Assembly (NCBI RefSeq): GCF_000788395.1
Contig: NZ_CP009888.1
Location: 434,001-498,000, forward strand
Direction of reading: 5' to 3'
DNA from: Pseudoalteromonas piratica
Lineage (GTDB): Bacteria; Pseudomonadota; Gammaproteobacteria; Enterobacterales; Alteromonadaceae
DNA length: 64,000 bases
A program made the position numbers and the translations under genes. Below are positions 47,895 through 57,033 of the stretch, in pieces; the stretch's first letter is position 1, and every line of letters starts with the position of its first letter. Under the pieces are notes generated by a model. The model did no database searches, had not been told where the DNA came from, and worked only from the letters and a program-made list of their open reading frames with translations.

Positions 47895-50642
47895 TTATTT
47901 GAAAAACTTATTACGTTGTTCCAACCATGGGTTATACGGTCTTCCTGGTGCACTTTGTTGATGGCGTAAAATGGTGTCACTAATAACCGCTTTTTCCTGT
48001 GAAAACGTCATTTTAGCGGATGGTCCACCCATCATTTTGATTTCAGTTTCGCTTAAAGTACGGCCTGCAAATAGTGCGGCATTTAAATACCCTGGTTGCG
48101 CCCCCCAAGTGCCGTCAGTAAGTAATAAGAATTCATCAGCCAAAGCAAAACGCTCTGTTATATTACGGCCGGTTTTTTCACAGGCCAATTCCCCATTAAT
48201 ATAAACCTTAAAGGTGCCATCATAAGGAGCGCTATAAAACACCAGCGCGATTCTATACCAAGTGTCTGGCAACATTTCACCACAAAATCCATCAAAGCCA
48301 ACGCCGCCAGTAGTGCGCTCTCCTTCGATTGATTCAAAGCGAATTTCTGCCTTTTTTTCATCTTCTATTTCGCTTTCATAATTAAGTGATGTTTGTAATA
48401 ACGGGCGATATTTAGCAACACTTGCACTCGGCCATAAAACATCCACCACTAATGAATAATCAGAGACGAGTCCGGCATTTGTAAAATCGCCATTGGCATC
48501 TGCATTATGGCGCACCTTTAATCCTTCACTTATTTTAAAACGAGGGAATTTCATGACGCCTGCATCACCACCTGCAAGAGTTGGAATAGGCTCATCAAGT
48601 TGCGAAATTTTTTTGAAAATTACCTCATCGCTATAACTTTTATTTTCCGGATTAAATAACTTCATGGTTGATGGGCCATAATCCGCTAAAAATGGGTCTT
48701 CGCTATTATCAAACTGCCAAACAGTTATAAATTCGTCTTCTTTACAGGCATTTAATTGAGTGTCTGAATCCAAATGCAAGCACTGGCTAGTGCGATAACG
48801 GCCGTATTCTTCAATTACTCGCCAGCTATCATTTAAGGCAGTGGTGTTATCAAAACTGACATCTGTAAAAAACAAGGCTGGATTTAAGGCTGCACCTTTA
48901 TAAAGTGCCACAGTGTAAGTACTCTCTGCGTTAAATGGCTGTTCACCAAAATATTGCCACTGCGGTTGCTGACCTATCATGGCTTCTAGCTCTGCCCCCG
49001 AAACCTCTACCGAATAAACAGCATTAAAACCTAGGGTATTCGACGGCTGACGTTCAACTGGAAACGCATCATGTAACTCTTGTTGCGTTACGCCACCTGC
49101 TTGCCAAGGATACAAACTAAATGGGTCATCCAATTCATATGCACCTAAAAAGACCGCATCTACTTTATGAGTAAATATCAGCGCATCAGCAAGGACTTTT
49201 TCGATCCCATCGCGATCAGGGTAATTCTCAGAAATCGCCACTTTATAGTCAGGATCTTCTAAATAGGTTTTTACGATCTCTGCAATTTTCTTATCGAGTG
49301 GCTCATGGAATGTATTAATATCCATGGTATCAATTTGAATTTCGTCATTTTCAAAACGTACTGGGCGCGATGTTTTATCAAACAAATTAAATTCGATATC
49401 AATCACGGTTGCACCCATGCCATAAATATCCGGCTCTATCACAATCGATTTATTGTCGTTATACATATGGATTTGCGGCTTATCATGACTATGGCCACCA
49501 AGTATTAAATTAATCTCAGGTACATTTTGCGCAATACGGTCATCCACCCAACCTAAATGACTGACCATCACCAGATAATCAACTTGTTCACCATAAAAGC
49601 GTACTAGTCCTTCTGCGACCTCCGTGAATTCATAATCCATCACAAAGTTATCAATAAAATCAGGCAGAGGACGTTCTTTGTATTCTTTATCAAGTTCATT
49701 CCATGGACCTGATGTCATACCTAAAAAGCCGACTTTGACACAACCTACATCGATGATGCCAAATTTATGTGTCGGAAACCCTGGGGCTTTATCGCCTACG
49801 TACTGGGTATTTGACGCAAGCACCAATGCGGTTTCATCTTGAGCATACGCAAGTAGTTCATCTTCTCCCCAAGCGTAATCATGATTTCCAACAACACGTA
49901 CATCAAACTCCATCGCTTGTGTTGCCAGTGATGACGCTCGTCCCATTGATACCTGCTCTGCCACATTGCCTTTCTCATAGTCATCCCCACCATTGGTAAA
50001 AACAGTATAAGGATTTTCATCTAGAGAAGTTAAATGCAGCGACTTTAAACGACTGTATAAGCGCTCTTTGTAACCAAATCGAGAGTGCAAATCGGCGACA
50101 TGCACAAAACGAATTGTTTGCTGAACTGCGGAAGTATCACACGCAGGGCCTATGGACTTAAACGAGGAAATACTTGGTAACTTTCGAATACCATAAATAC
50201 CTAAATGATATATTTCGGCGTTTATAAAATTGCCTTCGATGCGAGAATTAAAGTTTGGTACCCAAGTGTTATTAATAAGCCGCGCCAAAACGTATTGATG
50301 CTCAGCTTGATAGTCACTCGGTAATGGAATACTGAGTTCGGCTGAATCGAATAATGCAGTCTCGATTGGCGCAATTGAATAGACTTTTGAGAGTGAGTTT
50401 TCTGCATCGGGAAAATCATTTGCAGCAACAACTTCAACAGAGAGCGTTGTTCCATTAGGTAAGGCTCCCGTTTCAACATTCAGCGTACCAGTGTTATCAA
50501 AGCGAACAATTCCTCCTTCACTGCCAACAGGTACTGGCGATTCAACTGCATCCTGACTCACTGATTTACTTGTTTCGCCCTCTCCAACACAGCCCAGTAA
50601 CATCATTGCACTGAAAGCAAGTAACAATCCTTTATTTAACAC
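47895..50642 (-). CDS. 5'-nucleotidase-family lipoprotein with a C-terminal LamG-like domain
   Basis: A 915-residue lipoprotein: the signal peptide ends in MLLGC with the acylated cysteine at residue 18. A short beta-sandwich follows (about 40-150), then a calcineurin-like metallophosphatase domain (about 170-430) with ADLHSRFG, NGGDDYE, GNHDYAW and GGHSHDKPQ metal ligands, and the 5'-nucleotidase C-terminal domain (about 445-640). The end (about 690-870) looks like a LamG/concanavalin jelly roll. It probably hydrolyses extracellular nucleotides at the outer membrane. The LamG tail and N-terminal sandwich are extra to UshA. Confidence 0.82.
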   Translation of the reverse strand: MLNKGLLLAFSAMMLLGCVGEGETSKSVSQDAVESPVPVGSEGGIVRFDNTGTLNVETGALPNGTTLSVEVVAANDFPDAENSLSKVYSIAPIETALFDSAELSIPLPSDYQAEHQYVLARLINNTWVPNFNSRIEGNFINAEIYHLGIYGIRKLPSISSFKSIGPACDTSAVQQTIRFVHVADLHSRFGYKERLYSRLKSLHLTSLDENPYTVFTNGGDDYEKGNVAEQVSMGRASSLATQAMEFDVRVVGNHDYAWGEDELLAYAQDETALVLASNTQYVGDKAPGFPTHKFGIIDVGCVKVGFLGMTSGPWNELDKEYKERPLPDFIDNFVMDYEFTEVAEGLVRFYGEQVDYLVMVSHLGWVDDRIAQNVPEINLILGGHSHDKPQIHMYNDNKSIVIEPDIYGMGATVIDIEFNLFDKTSRPVRFENDEIQIDTMDINTFHEPLDKKIAEIVKTYLEDPDYKVAISENYPDRDGIEKVLADALIFTHKVDAVFLGAYELDDPFSLYPWQAGGVTQQELHDAFPVERQPSNTLGFNAVYSVEVSGAELEAMIGQQPQWQYFGEQPFNAESTYTVALYKGAALNPALFFTDVSFDNTTALNDSWRVIEEYGRYRTSQCLHLDSDTQLNACKEDEFITVWQFDNSEDPFLADYGPSTMKLFNPENKSYSDEVIFKKISQLDEPIPTLAGGDAGVMKFPRFKISEGLKVRHNADANGDFTNAGLVSDYSLVVDVLWPSASVAKYRPLLQTSLNYESEIEDEKKAEIRFESIEGERTTGGVGFDGFCGEMLPDTWYRIALVFYSAPYDGTFKVYINGELACEKTGRNITERFALADEFLLLTDGTWGAQPGYLNAALFAGRTLSETEIKMMGGPSAKMTFSQEKAVISDTILRHQQSAPGRPYNPWLEQRNKFFK

Positions 50643-50773
50643 TTCTTCGCCTCACGCTTTAATTCGCATCAATCAAATTTATTAATGACTAACTCATCAA
50701 CAATTAAGCAATAAATTACATCACAGCCAAATAAATGCAACGCGAGTAATTTATTTTATGACACTTAGTTACT

Positions 50774-51565
50774 TTATTTCTCAACAGAAAAAGAAGGCAG
50801 CCACTTTTTTTCTATTTTCATAAATTCATCTGAGTTATGCAGTCCAACTAAGGCCTTTTGTAAGCGCAACAGCAATTTCGGGTTGGATGTTTTACTGAGG
50901 GCGATATGAAGTAAGGGGGCTTGCCCTAAATTAATCGCGGGATCAAAATCAGATATATCAAAGTTCAATAGCTTGCTAAGCGCAATTAAATTATTTTTTT
51001 GCAGCACAATGGCATCAACACGTTGCTCTTTCAATGCAGTAATTGCTTCAGGCCAGGTACGCACTTGCATTACTTTGTCAGCAGGCCATTGATACCTAGC
51101 GACTATCTCATCCATCAGATAATCATCTCTAGCCACAACAAGCGTCAGGTTGCGCATAGTGTCTGTCGTGACTTTCTTTTGTTTAATCGATTTTATTTGC
51201 CACAAGTACAGTGCACTTTTACTTTGTAGAATAGAACTTGCAGGAAAGATTGGACCAACCCATAGGAAATCATTTTCACGCTTTTGCGTACGTCGAATAG
51301 AGTAAATCATGACATTTTTTTGCTGGGTCGCAATATGATAGGCACGCGACCAAGGAAGTATAATGTGTTGCGTATTTATCTTTTCATGTTCAAGTAGGGC
51401 ATTAACAACTTCTACTGCTACACCTTCAAGCTTGTCTCCTGCTTTTACTTGGTACGGAGGAAAGTGTTCAGTGACCACCATTTCAAGCTCGGCAGCCATC
51501 AGCTTAATTGAAAGCAATAAAGTTAAAAGCAGAGCAAAACTATGTGTTAGCCGCCAATGTCGCAT
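50774..51565 (-). CDS. Periplasmic amino-acid-type solute-binding protein (SBP_bac_3)
   Basis: A 263-residue periplasmic protein with a signal peptide ending near LMAA. It has the family-3 solute-binding fold: an N-terminal HFPPYQVKAGDKLEGVAVEVV segment and the later ALKEQRVDAIVLQ block. No ABC permease or ATPase lies nearby, so it may serve a distant transporter or act as a sensor domain. It is the last gene in line with the hydroxyproline operon. Confidence 0.75.
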   Translation of the reverse strand: MRHWRLTHSFALLLTLLLSIKLMAAELEMVVTEHFPPYQVKAGDKLEGVAVEVVNALLEHEKINTQHIILPWSRAYHIATQQKNVMIYSIRRTQKRENDFLWVGPIFPASSILQSKSALYLWQIKSIKQKKVTTDTMRNLTLVVARDDYLMDEIVARYQWPADKVMQVRTWPEAITALKEQRVDAIVLQKNNLIALSKLLNFDISDFDPAINLGQAPLLHIALSKTSNPKLLLRLQKALVGLHNSDEFMKIEKKWLPSFSVEK

Positions 51566-51600
51566 TTAATGAAAAGTAAAAGGAAGTCATTTCCATAAGT

Positions 51601-51993
51601 TTAGGTGAGAGCAAGCGTAAATAAAAGAAAGCCAAGTAATGGAAATAAATAAGCAATGATGCGATTAGGCATTCGGTATAGAAATGCCTTTTCCGGATTG
51701 GTTGGGTCAACAAACAAATATACTGTTTGATTATCATTGAGCGCACTTAAGCAACTTTTATCATACTCTAAAATCACACTGTGCTTTTCTTGTTCAAAGC
51801 AGTATTGCAGCATCATTTGCTTATCTTTAAAGCTATAAAATGGCACTAAATCTTGTAAACCAACTAGCGTTACTTTTTCAATCGCACAAGCACGCCAAGA
51901 GCGCTTTCGTTGACGGCATAATAGATAATATACCCAAGGCTCCAAGCCCCAGAGTAATATTAACCCGCCAACTAATAACAACTCTAATTTCAT
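51601..51993 (-). CDS. DUF3592-like membrane protein
   Basis: A 130-residue protein using the ATG at 51993. It has a membrane segment at each end (about residues 3-22 and 110-128) enclosing a soluble beta domain. The VYLFVDPTNPEKAFLYR block is typical of DUF3592. The function is unknown. It lies 13 bp after the reductase gene. Confidence 0.7.
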   Translation of the reverse strand: MKLELLLVGGLILLWGLEPWVYYLLCRQRKRSWRACAIEKVTLVGLQDLVPFYSFKDKQMMLQYCFEQEKHSVILEYDKSCLSALNDNQTVYLFVDPTNPEKAFLYRMPNRIIAYLFPLLGFLLFTLALT

Positions 51994-52006
51994 GCTTCTA
52001 CCTAAT

Positions 52007-52948
52007 TTATTGAGACAGCTTATATACAAGGTTAGCAGCCACAAGATCGCTAAGCGCCGTGCCCACCGATTTAAATAGCGTAATGCTACTTTGTTGCTGC
52101 CTGCCTGAAACGCGATTAGCACATAAGTCGGCTAATTCACCTTTTATTTGCTGTTGGCTAAACGCTCCTTCAGCAATAGGAATTAACAACTCGCCCGCTT
52201 CATTTAACACGTTTGTTAGGCCATCCACGAAAACCTCACTATGTACTACCGTTTGCGTATCACACTCTCGGCAATGTTTGTGATGGTTACCGATTAGGTC
52301 TATATGCGTACCAGCACTAACCCAGCTGCCATCAAATAACGGCTCCGGTGAGCCTGTTGCACAACTAATTGTGCAAGCACTTGCAATCGTCTCTTTATCA
52401 GCTTGCCCAACAACAAAGGCAACATGATTAAATTCACTTTGTAACTGGCTAATCAAGCTATCTACTTTGTCGCGATTGCGGCCAATAATGGTCACTTTAC
52501 GGTAACTGCGAACTGACAAATGCGCTTTAATCATGTAACTGGCAAGGTTACCGCTACCAAAAAACACTAAATGTTCAGCATCTTCACGTGCTAAATAACA
52601 TGCCGCAAGTGCAGAAACCGCAGCGGTACGCCAAAGCGTCACACTGGTGCCATCCACCAGCGCAAGCGGTACACCATGCGCTCGGTCAAACAACATAATT
52701 TTTGAATATAGGGATTCAAAACCCGCCTCGCCATTTTGCGGAAAATAAGTAAAGGATTTCACTCCAATCACTTCTTCATCCCACGCTGGTAAAACGGCAA
52801 ATGCATTATGCGAAGGGTCACCCGGCTGTAATTCAAACACTTGTCGCTGTGGCATTAAGAAGTTGCCTGCAAAGCTAGTGTTAAGTGCATTAATCAAGGC
52901 ATCAAACGACAGGCTAGATAATACCTGTTCTTTTTCAATTATTTTCAT
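52007..52948 (-). CDS. Ornithine cyclodeaminase/mu-crystallin family reductase, probable delta-1-pyrroline-2-carboxylate reductase
   Basis: A 313-residue member of the ornithine cyclodeaminase/mu-crystallin family with the nucleotide loop FFGSGNLASYMI and the family segment SALAACYLAREDA. Next to a trans-3-hydroxyproline dehydratase, the best assignment is reduction of delta-1-pyrroline-2-carboxylate to L-proline with NAD(P)H, as described for this enzyme pair. Family membership is clear; the substrate is inferred from context. Confidence 0.85.
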   Translation of the reverse strand: MKIIEKEQVLSSLSFDALINALNTSFAGNFLMPQRQVFELQPGDPSHNAFAVLPAWDEEVIGVKSFTYFPQNGEAGFESLYSKIMLFDRAHGVPLALVDGTSVTLWRTAAVSALAACYLAREDAEHLVFFGSGNLASYMIKAHLSVRSYRKVTIIGRNRDKVDSLISQLQSEFNHVAFVVGQADKETIASACTISCATGSPEPLFDGSWVSAGTHIDLIGNHHKHCRECDTQTVVHSEVFVDGLTNVLNEAGELLIPIAEGAFSQQQIKGELADLCANRVSGRQQQSSITLFKSVGTALSDLVAANLVYKLSQ

Positions 52949-52959
52949 GGCGTATCCAC

Positions 52960-54051
52960 TTAACGTCTTTCAGGTAAAATCATTTGCTTAGGCGCATGAG
53001 TAAGTAACTTGTAGCCTTTTTCAGAAACCAAAATATCATCCTCTAAACGCACACCACCAAAGTTTGGAATATAAATTCCCGGTTCAATCGTAATGACATT
53101 ACCTACTTCAAGTTGGTAATCACAGTTAGGTTTTATAATTGGAAATTCATGCAAAAATAACCCCACGCCATGACCTAATCCTTCGCCTGCATACTCAGCA
53201 AAGCCCGCATTTTCAATAACTCTATGACTCGCTTTTAAAGCGTTGGTTGCAGCAGCACCTGCAACCACTTCAGCCATAGCTGCAGCCTGTGCATCTGCGA
53301 CAGTTTGATAAACCAATTGTTGTTTTTCACTGGCTTCGCCATAAATATAACTGCGCGTCATATCAGAACGATAACCATTTATTACTGCGCCAAAATCTAG
53401 GGTAATAAAATCACCAACAGCGAGTTTGCGATCACCCGGCATACCATGTGGCAAAGAGGTACGTTCGCCAAATAACAAAATCGTGTCAAAGCTCATGCCG
53501 TTTGAACCGAGCTTTTGCATGCGATATTCAAGCTCAAGTGCAATATCGCGCTCACAGGCTCCGGTTTTAAAGTAAGGCAAGGTTTCATTTAATGCTTGGT
53601 CGGCAATCGCTGCTGCAAGCTCAATTTGCTTTACTTCCCAATCATCTTTTACTGAGCGCATTCGTTCAACAACACCTTGTATTGGTGTTAATTGTGCAAC
53701 TGACAACTCTGCATTTATCGCTTGCCAGGCCCCTACATGAATATGATCAGCTTCAAAACCTAACTTAGCGTTTTTGTCGATAAGGCGATTAAAACAATGA
53801 CCTAAGGTTTCGTTATCACGATCGCGACAAATGACTTCAAAGCCTTGGCTTTCATTTGTGGCTTGCTCTGCGTAACGGTAGTCAGTGACTAAATAACCAC
53901 TATTTTGATTAATCACTAAATACGCGGCATGACCGCTAAAACCAGATAAATAGCGAATATTCTCGTAGCCAAAAATCAAAGCGCTATCGAGCTGCAAACT
54001 TGTTAATAAATTGCGAAACGTTGCTTGGCGTGATAAAAATGGGGTACTCAT
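52960..54051 (-). CDS. M24 family Xaa-Pro peptidase
   Basis: A 363-residue M24 metallopeptidase with a creatinase-type N-terminal domain (about residues 1-130) and a pita-bread catalytic domain. The metal ligands are visible in LDFGAVINGYRSDMTR, GLGHGVGLFLHE, IEPGIYI and VRLEDDILV. It is probably an aminopeptidase P or prolidase that frees proline or hydroxyproline from peptides. It overlaps the dehydratase gene by 4 bp (ATGA). Confidence 0.9.
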   Translation of the reverse strand: MSTPFLSRQATFRNLLTSLQLDSALIFGYENIRYLSGFSGHAAYLVINQNSGYLVTDYRYAEQATNESQGFEVICRDRDNETLGHCFNRLIDKNAKLGFEADHIHVGAWQAINAELSVAQLTPIQGVVERMRSVKDDWEVKQIELAAAIADQALNETLPYFKTGACERDIALELEYRMQKLGSNGMSFDTILLFGERTSLPHGMPGDRKLAVGDFITLDFGAVINGYRSDMTRSYIYGEASEKQQLVYQTVADAQAAAMAEVVAGAAATNALKASHRVIENAGFAEYAGEGLGHGVGLFLHEFPIIKPNCDYQLEVGNVITIEPGIYIPNFGGVRLEDDILVSEKGYKLLTHAPKQMILPERR

Positions 54052-55094
54052 CGGAAAATAAATCCTGTGTTTAATGCATCGCTCGGGTCAAAATAAAAGG
54101 TGTTTTTACCCACCACATTAGCGTTCCCGCTCACTTCGGGGATCACCGCCAGGTAATCACCATATTCTAGTGTATCAACTACCTTAACGCTGAACTGTGA
54201 GCCTAAAATACTTTCAATTACTATTTCTTGCTGTGTTTCAATTTCGTTTTTAGCAAAATGGATAGCTGCTCGCCCCGCTACACCAGACCCTGTTGGGCTG
54301 CGATCTAACTCGCCTTCAGCAAAAATACACACATTGCGGCTATGCGAATCTGGGTGTTCCATTTGTGTATGCGAAACAAAAATAGTGCCGTACAAAAAGC
54401 TTAAATCAGCTTCAAAAGGGTGGTTAATGTCCGTGCTGGCAATCACCGCCTGTTTAATACGCTTACCCCAATCAATAATTTGATTGCTGTTATCTTGTTT
54501 AAGCGACAAACCAATGGCATCCGCATCAACATAGGCATAAAACGCACCGCCGTAAGCTAAGTCAAAAGTCACAGTTCCTATACCTTCAACCTCGGTTTGC
54601 TGTGCTTTTAGTGCTAAGAATGAAGGCACATTTAAAAAACGAATATCGCTAATTTCACCATTATTAACGGTTACCGATGAGCGAATTTGGCCACAAGGCA
54701 CATCAAAATTAATTTGATTAACGCCTTCTTTTTTGTTTATCACGCCCGCTTCAATTGCCGCTTTAGATAGTGCAATAATGGCATGGCCGCACATGGTGCT
54801 GTAGCCTTCGTTATGTAAAAACAGCACACCCAAGTCACTGGTATCGCGCTCGGGTTCAACAATCAATGCGCCATACATATCTGCATGACCGCGAGGTTCA
54901 AACATCAATCCTTTTCGTAAATCATCATGATTAGCTAAACAGTCCTGACGTTTTGCTAAAATGGTGTCGCCTTTTAAAGTAGGAAATCCCGATGTAATAA
55001 TGCGTAACGGTTCACCACCTGTGTGCATTTCTAGTGTGGTAATTTGTTGCATTGCTTTGCTTGGTTGCCAATTAGCAAACGCATTTGTGTTCAT
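54048..55094 (-). CDS. Trans-3-hydroxy-L-proline dehydratase
   Basis: A 348-residue proline-racemase-family enzyme. The first catalytic cysteine is C102 in STMCGHA. At the second catalytic position, where racemases and 4-hydroxyproline epimerases have cysteine (SPCGTG), this protein has T268 in DRSPTGSG, the mark of trans-3-hydroxyproline dehydratases. The product, delta-1-pyrroline-2-carboxylate, is the substrate of the reductase two genes on. It is the first gene of the operon. An in-frame ATG at residue 15 could be the start. Confidence 0.9.
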   Translation of the reverse strand: MNTNAFANWQPSKAMQQITTLEMHTGGEPLRIITSGFPTLKGDTILAKRQDCLANHDDLRKGLMFEPRGHADMYGALIVEPERDTSDLGVLFLHNEGYSTMCGHAIIALSKAAIEAGVINKKEGVNQINFDVPCGQIRSSVTVNNGEISDIRFLNVPSFLALKAQQTEVEGIGTVTFDLAYGGAFYAYVDADAIGLSLKQDNSNQIIDWGKRIKQAVIASTDINHPFEADLSFLYGTIFVSHTQMEHPDSHSRNVCIFAEGELDRSPTGSGVAGRAAIHFAKNEIETQQEIVIESILGSQFSVKVVDTLEYGDYLAVIPEVSGNANVVGKNTFYFDPSDALNTGFIFR

Positions 55095-55122
55095 ATTTAG
55101 CTTTCTATATCGAAATCAACAT

Positions 55123-55132
55123 TTGCATACAA
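55123..55132. promoter_or_regulatory. Possible GntR-type half-palindrome upstream of the dehydratase gene
   Basis: TTGCATACAA begins 28 bases past the start codon of the minus-strand dehydratase gene. It is one change from the palindrome TTGTATACAA, a common core of FadR/VanR-type GntR operators. No regulator gene lies nearby. Confidence 0.3.
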
Positions 55133-55183
55133 TATACCCTTGTAAATATTAAAATCAATATAAAGCCCTGCATGGGTAAGTGA

Positions 55184-56293
55184 TTATTGCTTAAAAGGAT
55201 TACTAAATGCTTTGTTTTTAATAAACTTTTCGTCAGTTAAAGTATGTAGAAATGCCACTAAGTCTTGCTTTTCTTGTTCAGTTAACTGAAAACCTTTAAT
55301 AAATGCACTTTTATATGGGTTTTCACGACCATCACCGCGATGCTTGCCAGTTGTAATATTGCGGCCAGCATCGGCATAGAAATCAATTACTTGCTCTAAC
55401 GTTTGTAAACTACCATCGTGCATATAAGGGGCTGTTAAGGCGATATTACGCAATGTTGGCGCTCTAAACTTACCCATATCCTGTGGCGTTTCTGTGATAG
55501 TAAATAACCCTTGATCACTTAGCGGAAAAGCCCCTTTGCCATCAACATTATAAAGTCCTGTATTATGAAACGGATGACGATCTAATTGCTGCTTTTGATG
55601 GGTCGTTGATTGCGTAAAGTTAAAACCACCATGGCAATGGTGGCACTCTAAACGCTCTGAGAAAAACAGGTCCATACCGCGTATTTCACTTGCTGTCAGT
55701 GCGTCATCCTGCATGGCGTAGGCATATTGATCAAAACGACTTTGAAACGAAATCAAACTGCGGGTAAAACTGGCGAGCGCTTTAACAATGTGATCGAAAC
55801 TCGCATCTTCAGTGTCAAAAGCGTGCTCAAATAATGCGTTATACTCTGGCGTATTAAAGCGTGCTAATACCTCTTCTTCGTGCCCTGTCACCCCCATTTC
55901 TAGCGGTGTTTCACCAAATAGCGGGAGCAAAATTTGCTGTTCCAACTCCGTCATTTCAGAGTGAGCCCAGGTCAGTGTTTTATTGTAAGCAACATTAACT
56001 AGTGCCTGCGCATTGCGGTGATGTACCTCCCCTGTCGAACCAATTGAAGTTGGTATCATTTCGGCAAATGCTCTATCTTGCTGATGACATGACGCGCAAC
56101 TTTGCAACCCATTGGCAGACAAATTTTTGTCGTAAAATAAGTGTCGCCCAAGTTCAACTTTGGCATCGCTCATTGGATTCGTTGAAGGTACTTGCGGTTC
56201 AGGGAAACCATCTGGTAATTGCCATTTATATGGCTTACTTGGCTCGCTACAACCCACAAGTAATAGTGCAAACAATAATAAAGAACGACGCAT
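55184..56293 (-). CDS. mbnH: MbnH, di-heme cytochrome c peroxidase-like enzyme of a MbnP/MbnH pair
   Basis: A 369-residue lipoprotein (lipobox cysteine at residue 15) of the MauG/CcpA superfamily. Two covalent heme sites are visible: CASCH at 66-70 and CHHCH at 217-221. The early TNPMSDAKVELGRHLFYD block and the adjacent MbnP gene mark it as MbnH, formerly the metallo-mystery-pair di-heme protein. MbnH oxidises a tryptophan of MbnP to kynurenine in a methanotroph. It lies 1 bp after the mbnP stop. An ordinary peroxidase is the alternative. Confidence 0.87.
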   Translation of the reverse strand: MRRSLLLFALLLVGCSEPSKPYKWQLPDGFPEPQVPSTNPMSDAKVELGRHLFYDKNLSANGLQSCASCHQQDRAFAEMIPTSIGSTGEVHHRNAQALVNVAYNKTLTWAHSEMTELEQQILLPLFGETPLEMGVTGHEEEVLARFNTPEYNALFEHAFDTEDASFDHIVKALASFTRSLISFQSRFDQYAYAMQDDALTASEIRGMDLFFSERLECHHCHGGFNFTQSTTHQKQQLDRHPFHNTGLYNVDGKGAFPLSDQGLFTITETPQDMGKFRAPTLRNIALTAPYMHDGSLQTLEQVIDFYADAGRNITTGKHRGDGRENPYKSAFIKGFQLTEQEKQDLVAFLHTLTDEKFIKNKAFSNPFKQ

Positions 56294-56294
56294 A

Positions 56295-56966
56295 TTATTC
56301 CTGATAAAATATCATAGTTGTTAAGTTGCTAAACAACTGCTGACAAATCTCGTTCGCTTGTTCACTCATACAAGAACGAGAACGATCCACCTCAGAAAAT
56401 AAACGATCTAAATCTAAAACAATTGGTTTTTGCGCATCGAAGTGCGCTAGTTCAAACCGATAACGATTTGGGTAAGCACACGGTGAAGAAGGTGCCCGTA
56501 AACGCGATGCGCTTTTACAGCCGGTACTGCCTAAGTGAAAGGCGAAGTCATTTTTGCCATCATAACGGAAAAACTTATGCCCTAACTGCCAACTCCAAAA
56601 CATTTCACTGATGTTAAGTGGAGATGCCGCAGTAAGCGGATTAAGGTGATTTTCATTAAACGGAACCGCCATCGCAAATGATAGCCTTTCCCCATCTAAA
56701 GCATCATCCATAAGCTCTACTTGCCAACTACTTTTCTCACAATTTGCGCCAATTAAGGCAACGCTGTTTGATGAAAAATGACTAGGCTTAATTGAGATGG
56801 CACTATTTGATTGAAACTCAGAGACAAACCACATTAAATTTTGCCGCTCATCACATGGCTGTTGCACACCATATTGTTTAACAACAAATTCAATTTTAGT
56901 CGTTGATGGTTTTTGACATGCAAACAAAAAACCCATTAACAAAAGTATACAAAATGACCTTAGCAA
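56295..56966 (-). CDS. mbnP: MbnP family copper-binding lipoprotein
   Basis: A 223-residue lipoprotein (lipobox cysteine at residue 17). It has the four-cysteine pattern of the family at C38, C76, C150 and C163, with two more near the C-terminus (C199, C208). The SEMFWSWQLGHKFFR block holds W124 and W126, and FHLGSTGC follows. MbnP binds copper through a kynurenine made by MbnH. The tryptophan modified here is not proven. It is the first gene of mbnPH and divergent from the choice-of-anchor gene. Confidence 0.87.
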   Translation of the reverse strand: MLRSFCILLLMGFLFACQKPSTTKIEFVVKQYGVQQPCDERQNLMWFVSEFQSNSAISIKPSHFSSNSVALIGANCEKSSWQVELMDDALDGERLSFAMAVPFNENHLNPLTAASPLNISEMFWSWQLGHKFFRYDGKNDFAFHLGSTGCKSASRLRAPSSPCAYPNRYRFELAHFDAQKPIVLDLDRLFSEVDRSRSCMSEQANEICQQLFSNLTTMIFYQE

Positions 56967-57033
56967 GATGGTTTACTCTCTTAATCGATTGGTTACACTG
57001 TAATATAAACAGGTACAGGATGTTATCAGAATT

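Noticed and set aside
54048..55094. 4-hydroxyproline epimerase or proline racemase
   Set aside because: The second catalytic cysteine is replaced by threonine (DRSPTGSG), which marks trans-3-hydroxyproline dehydratases.
55184..56293. Ordinary periplasmic cytochrome c peroxidase (CcpA)
   Set aside because: Adjacency to an MbnP-family gene and the N-terminal block match MbnH better.
56985..57030. LexA-type box between mbnP and the choice-of-anchor gene (CTGT...ACAG)
   Set aside because: The spacing between CTG and CAG is nine bases in place of ten, and nothing else links these genes to the SOS response.
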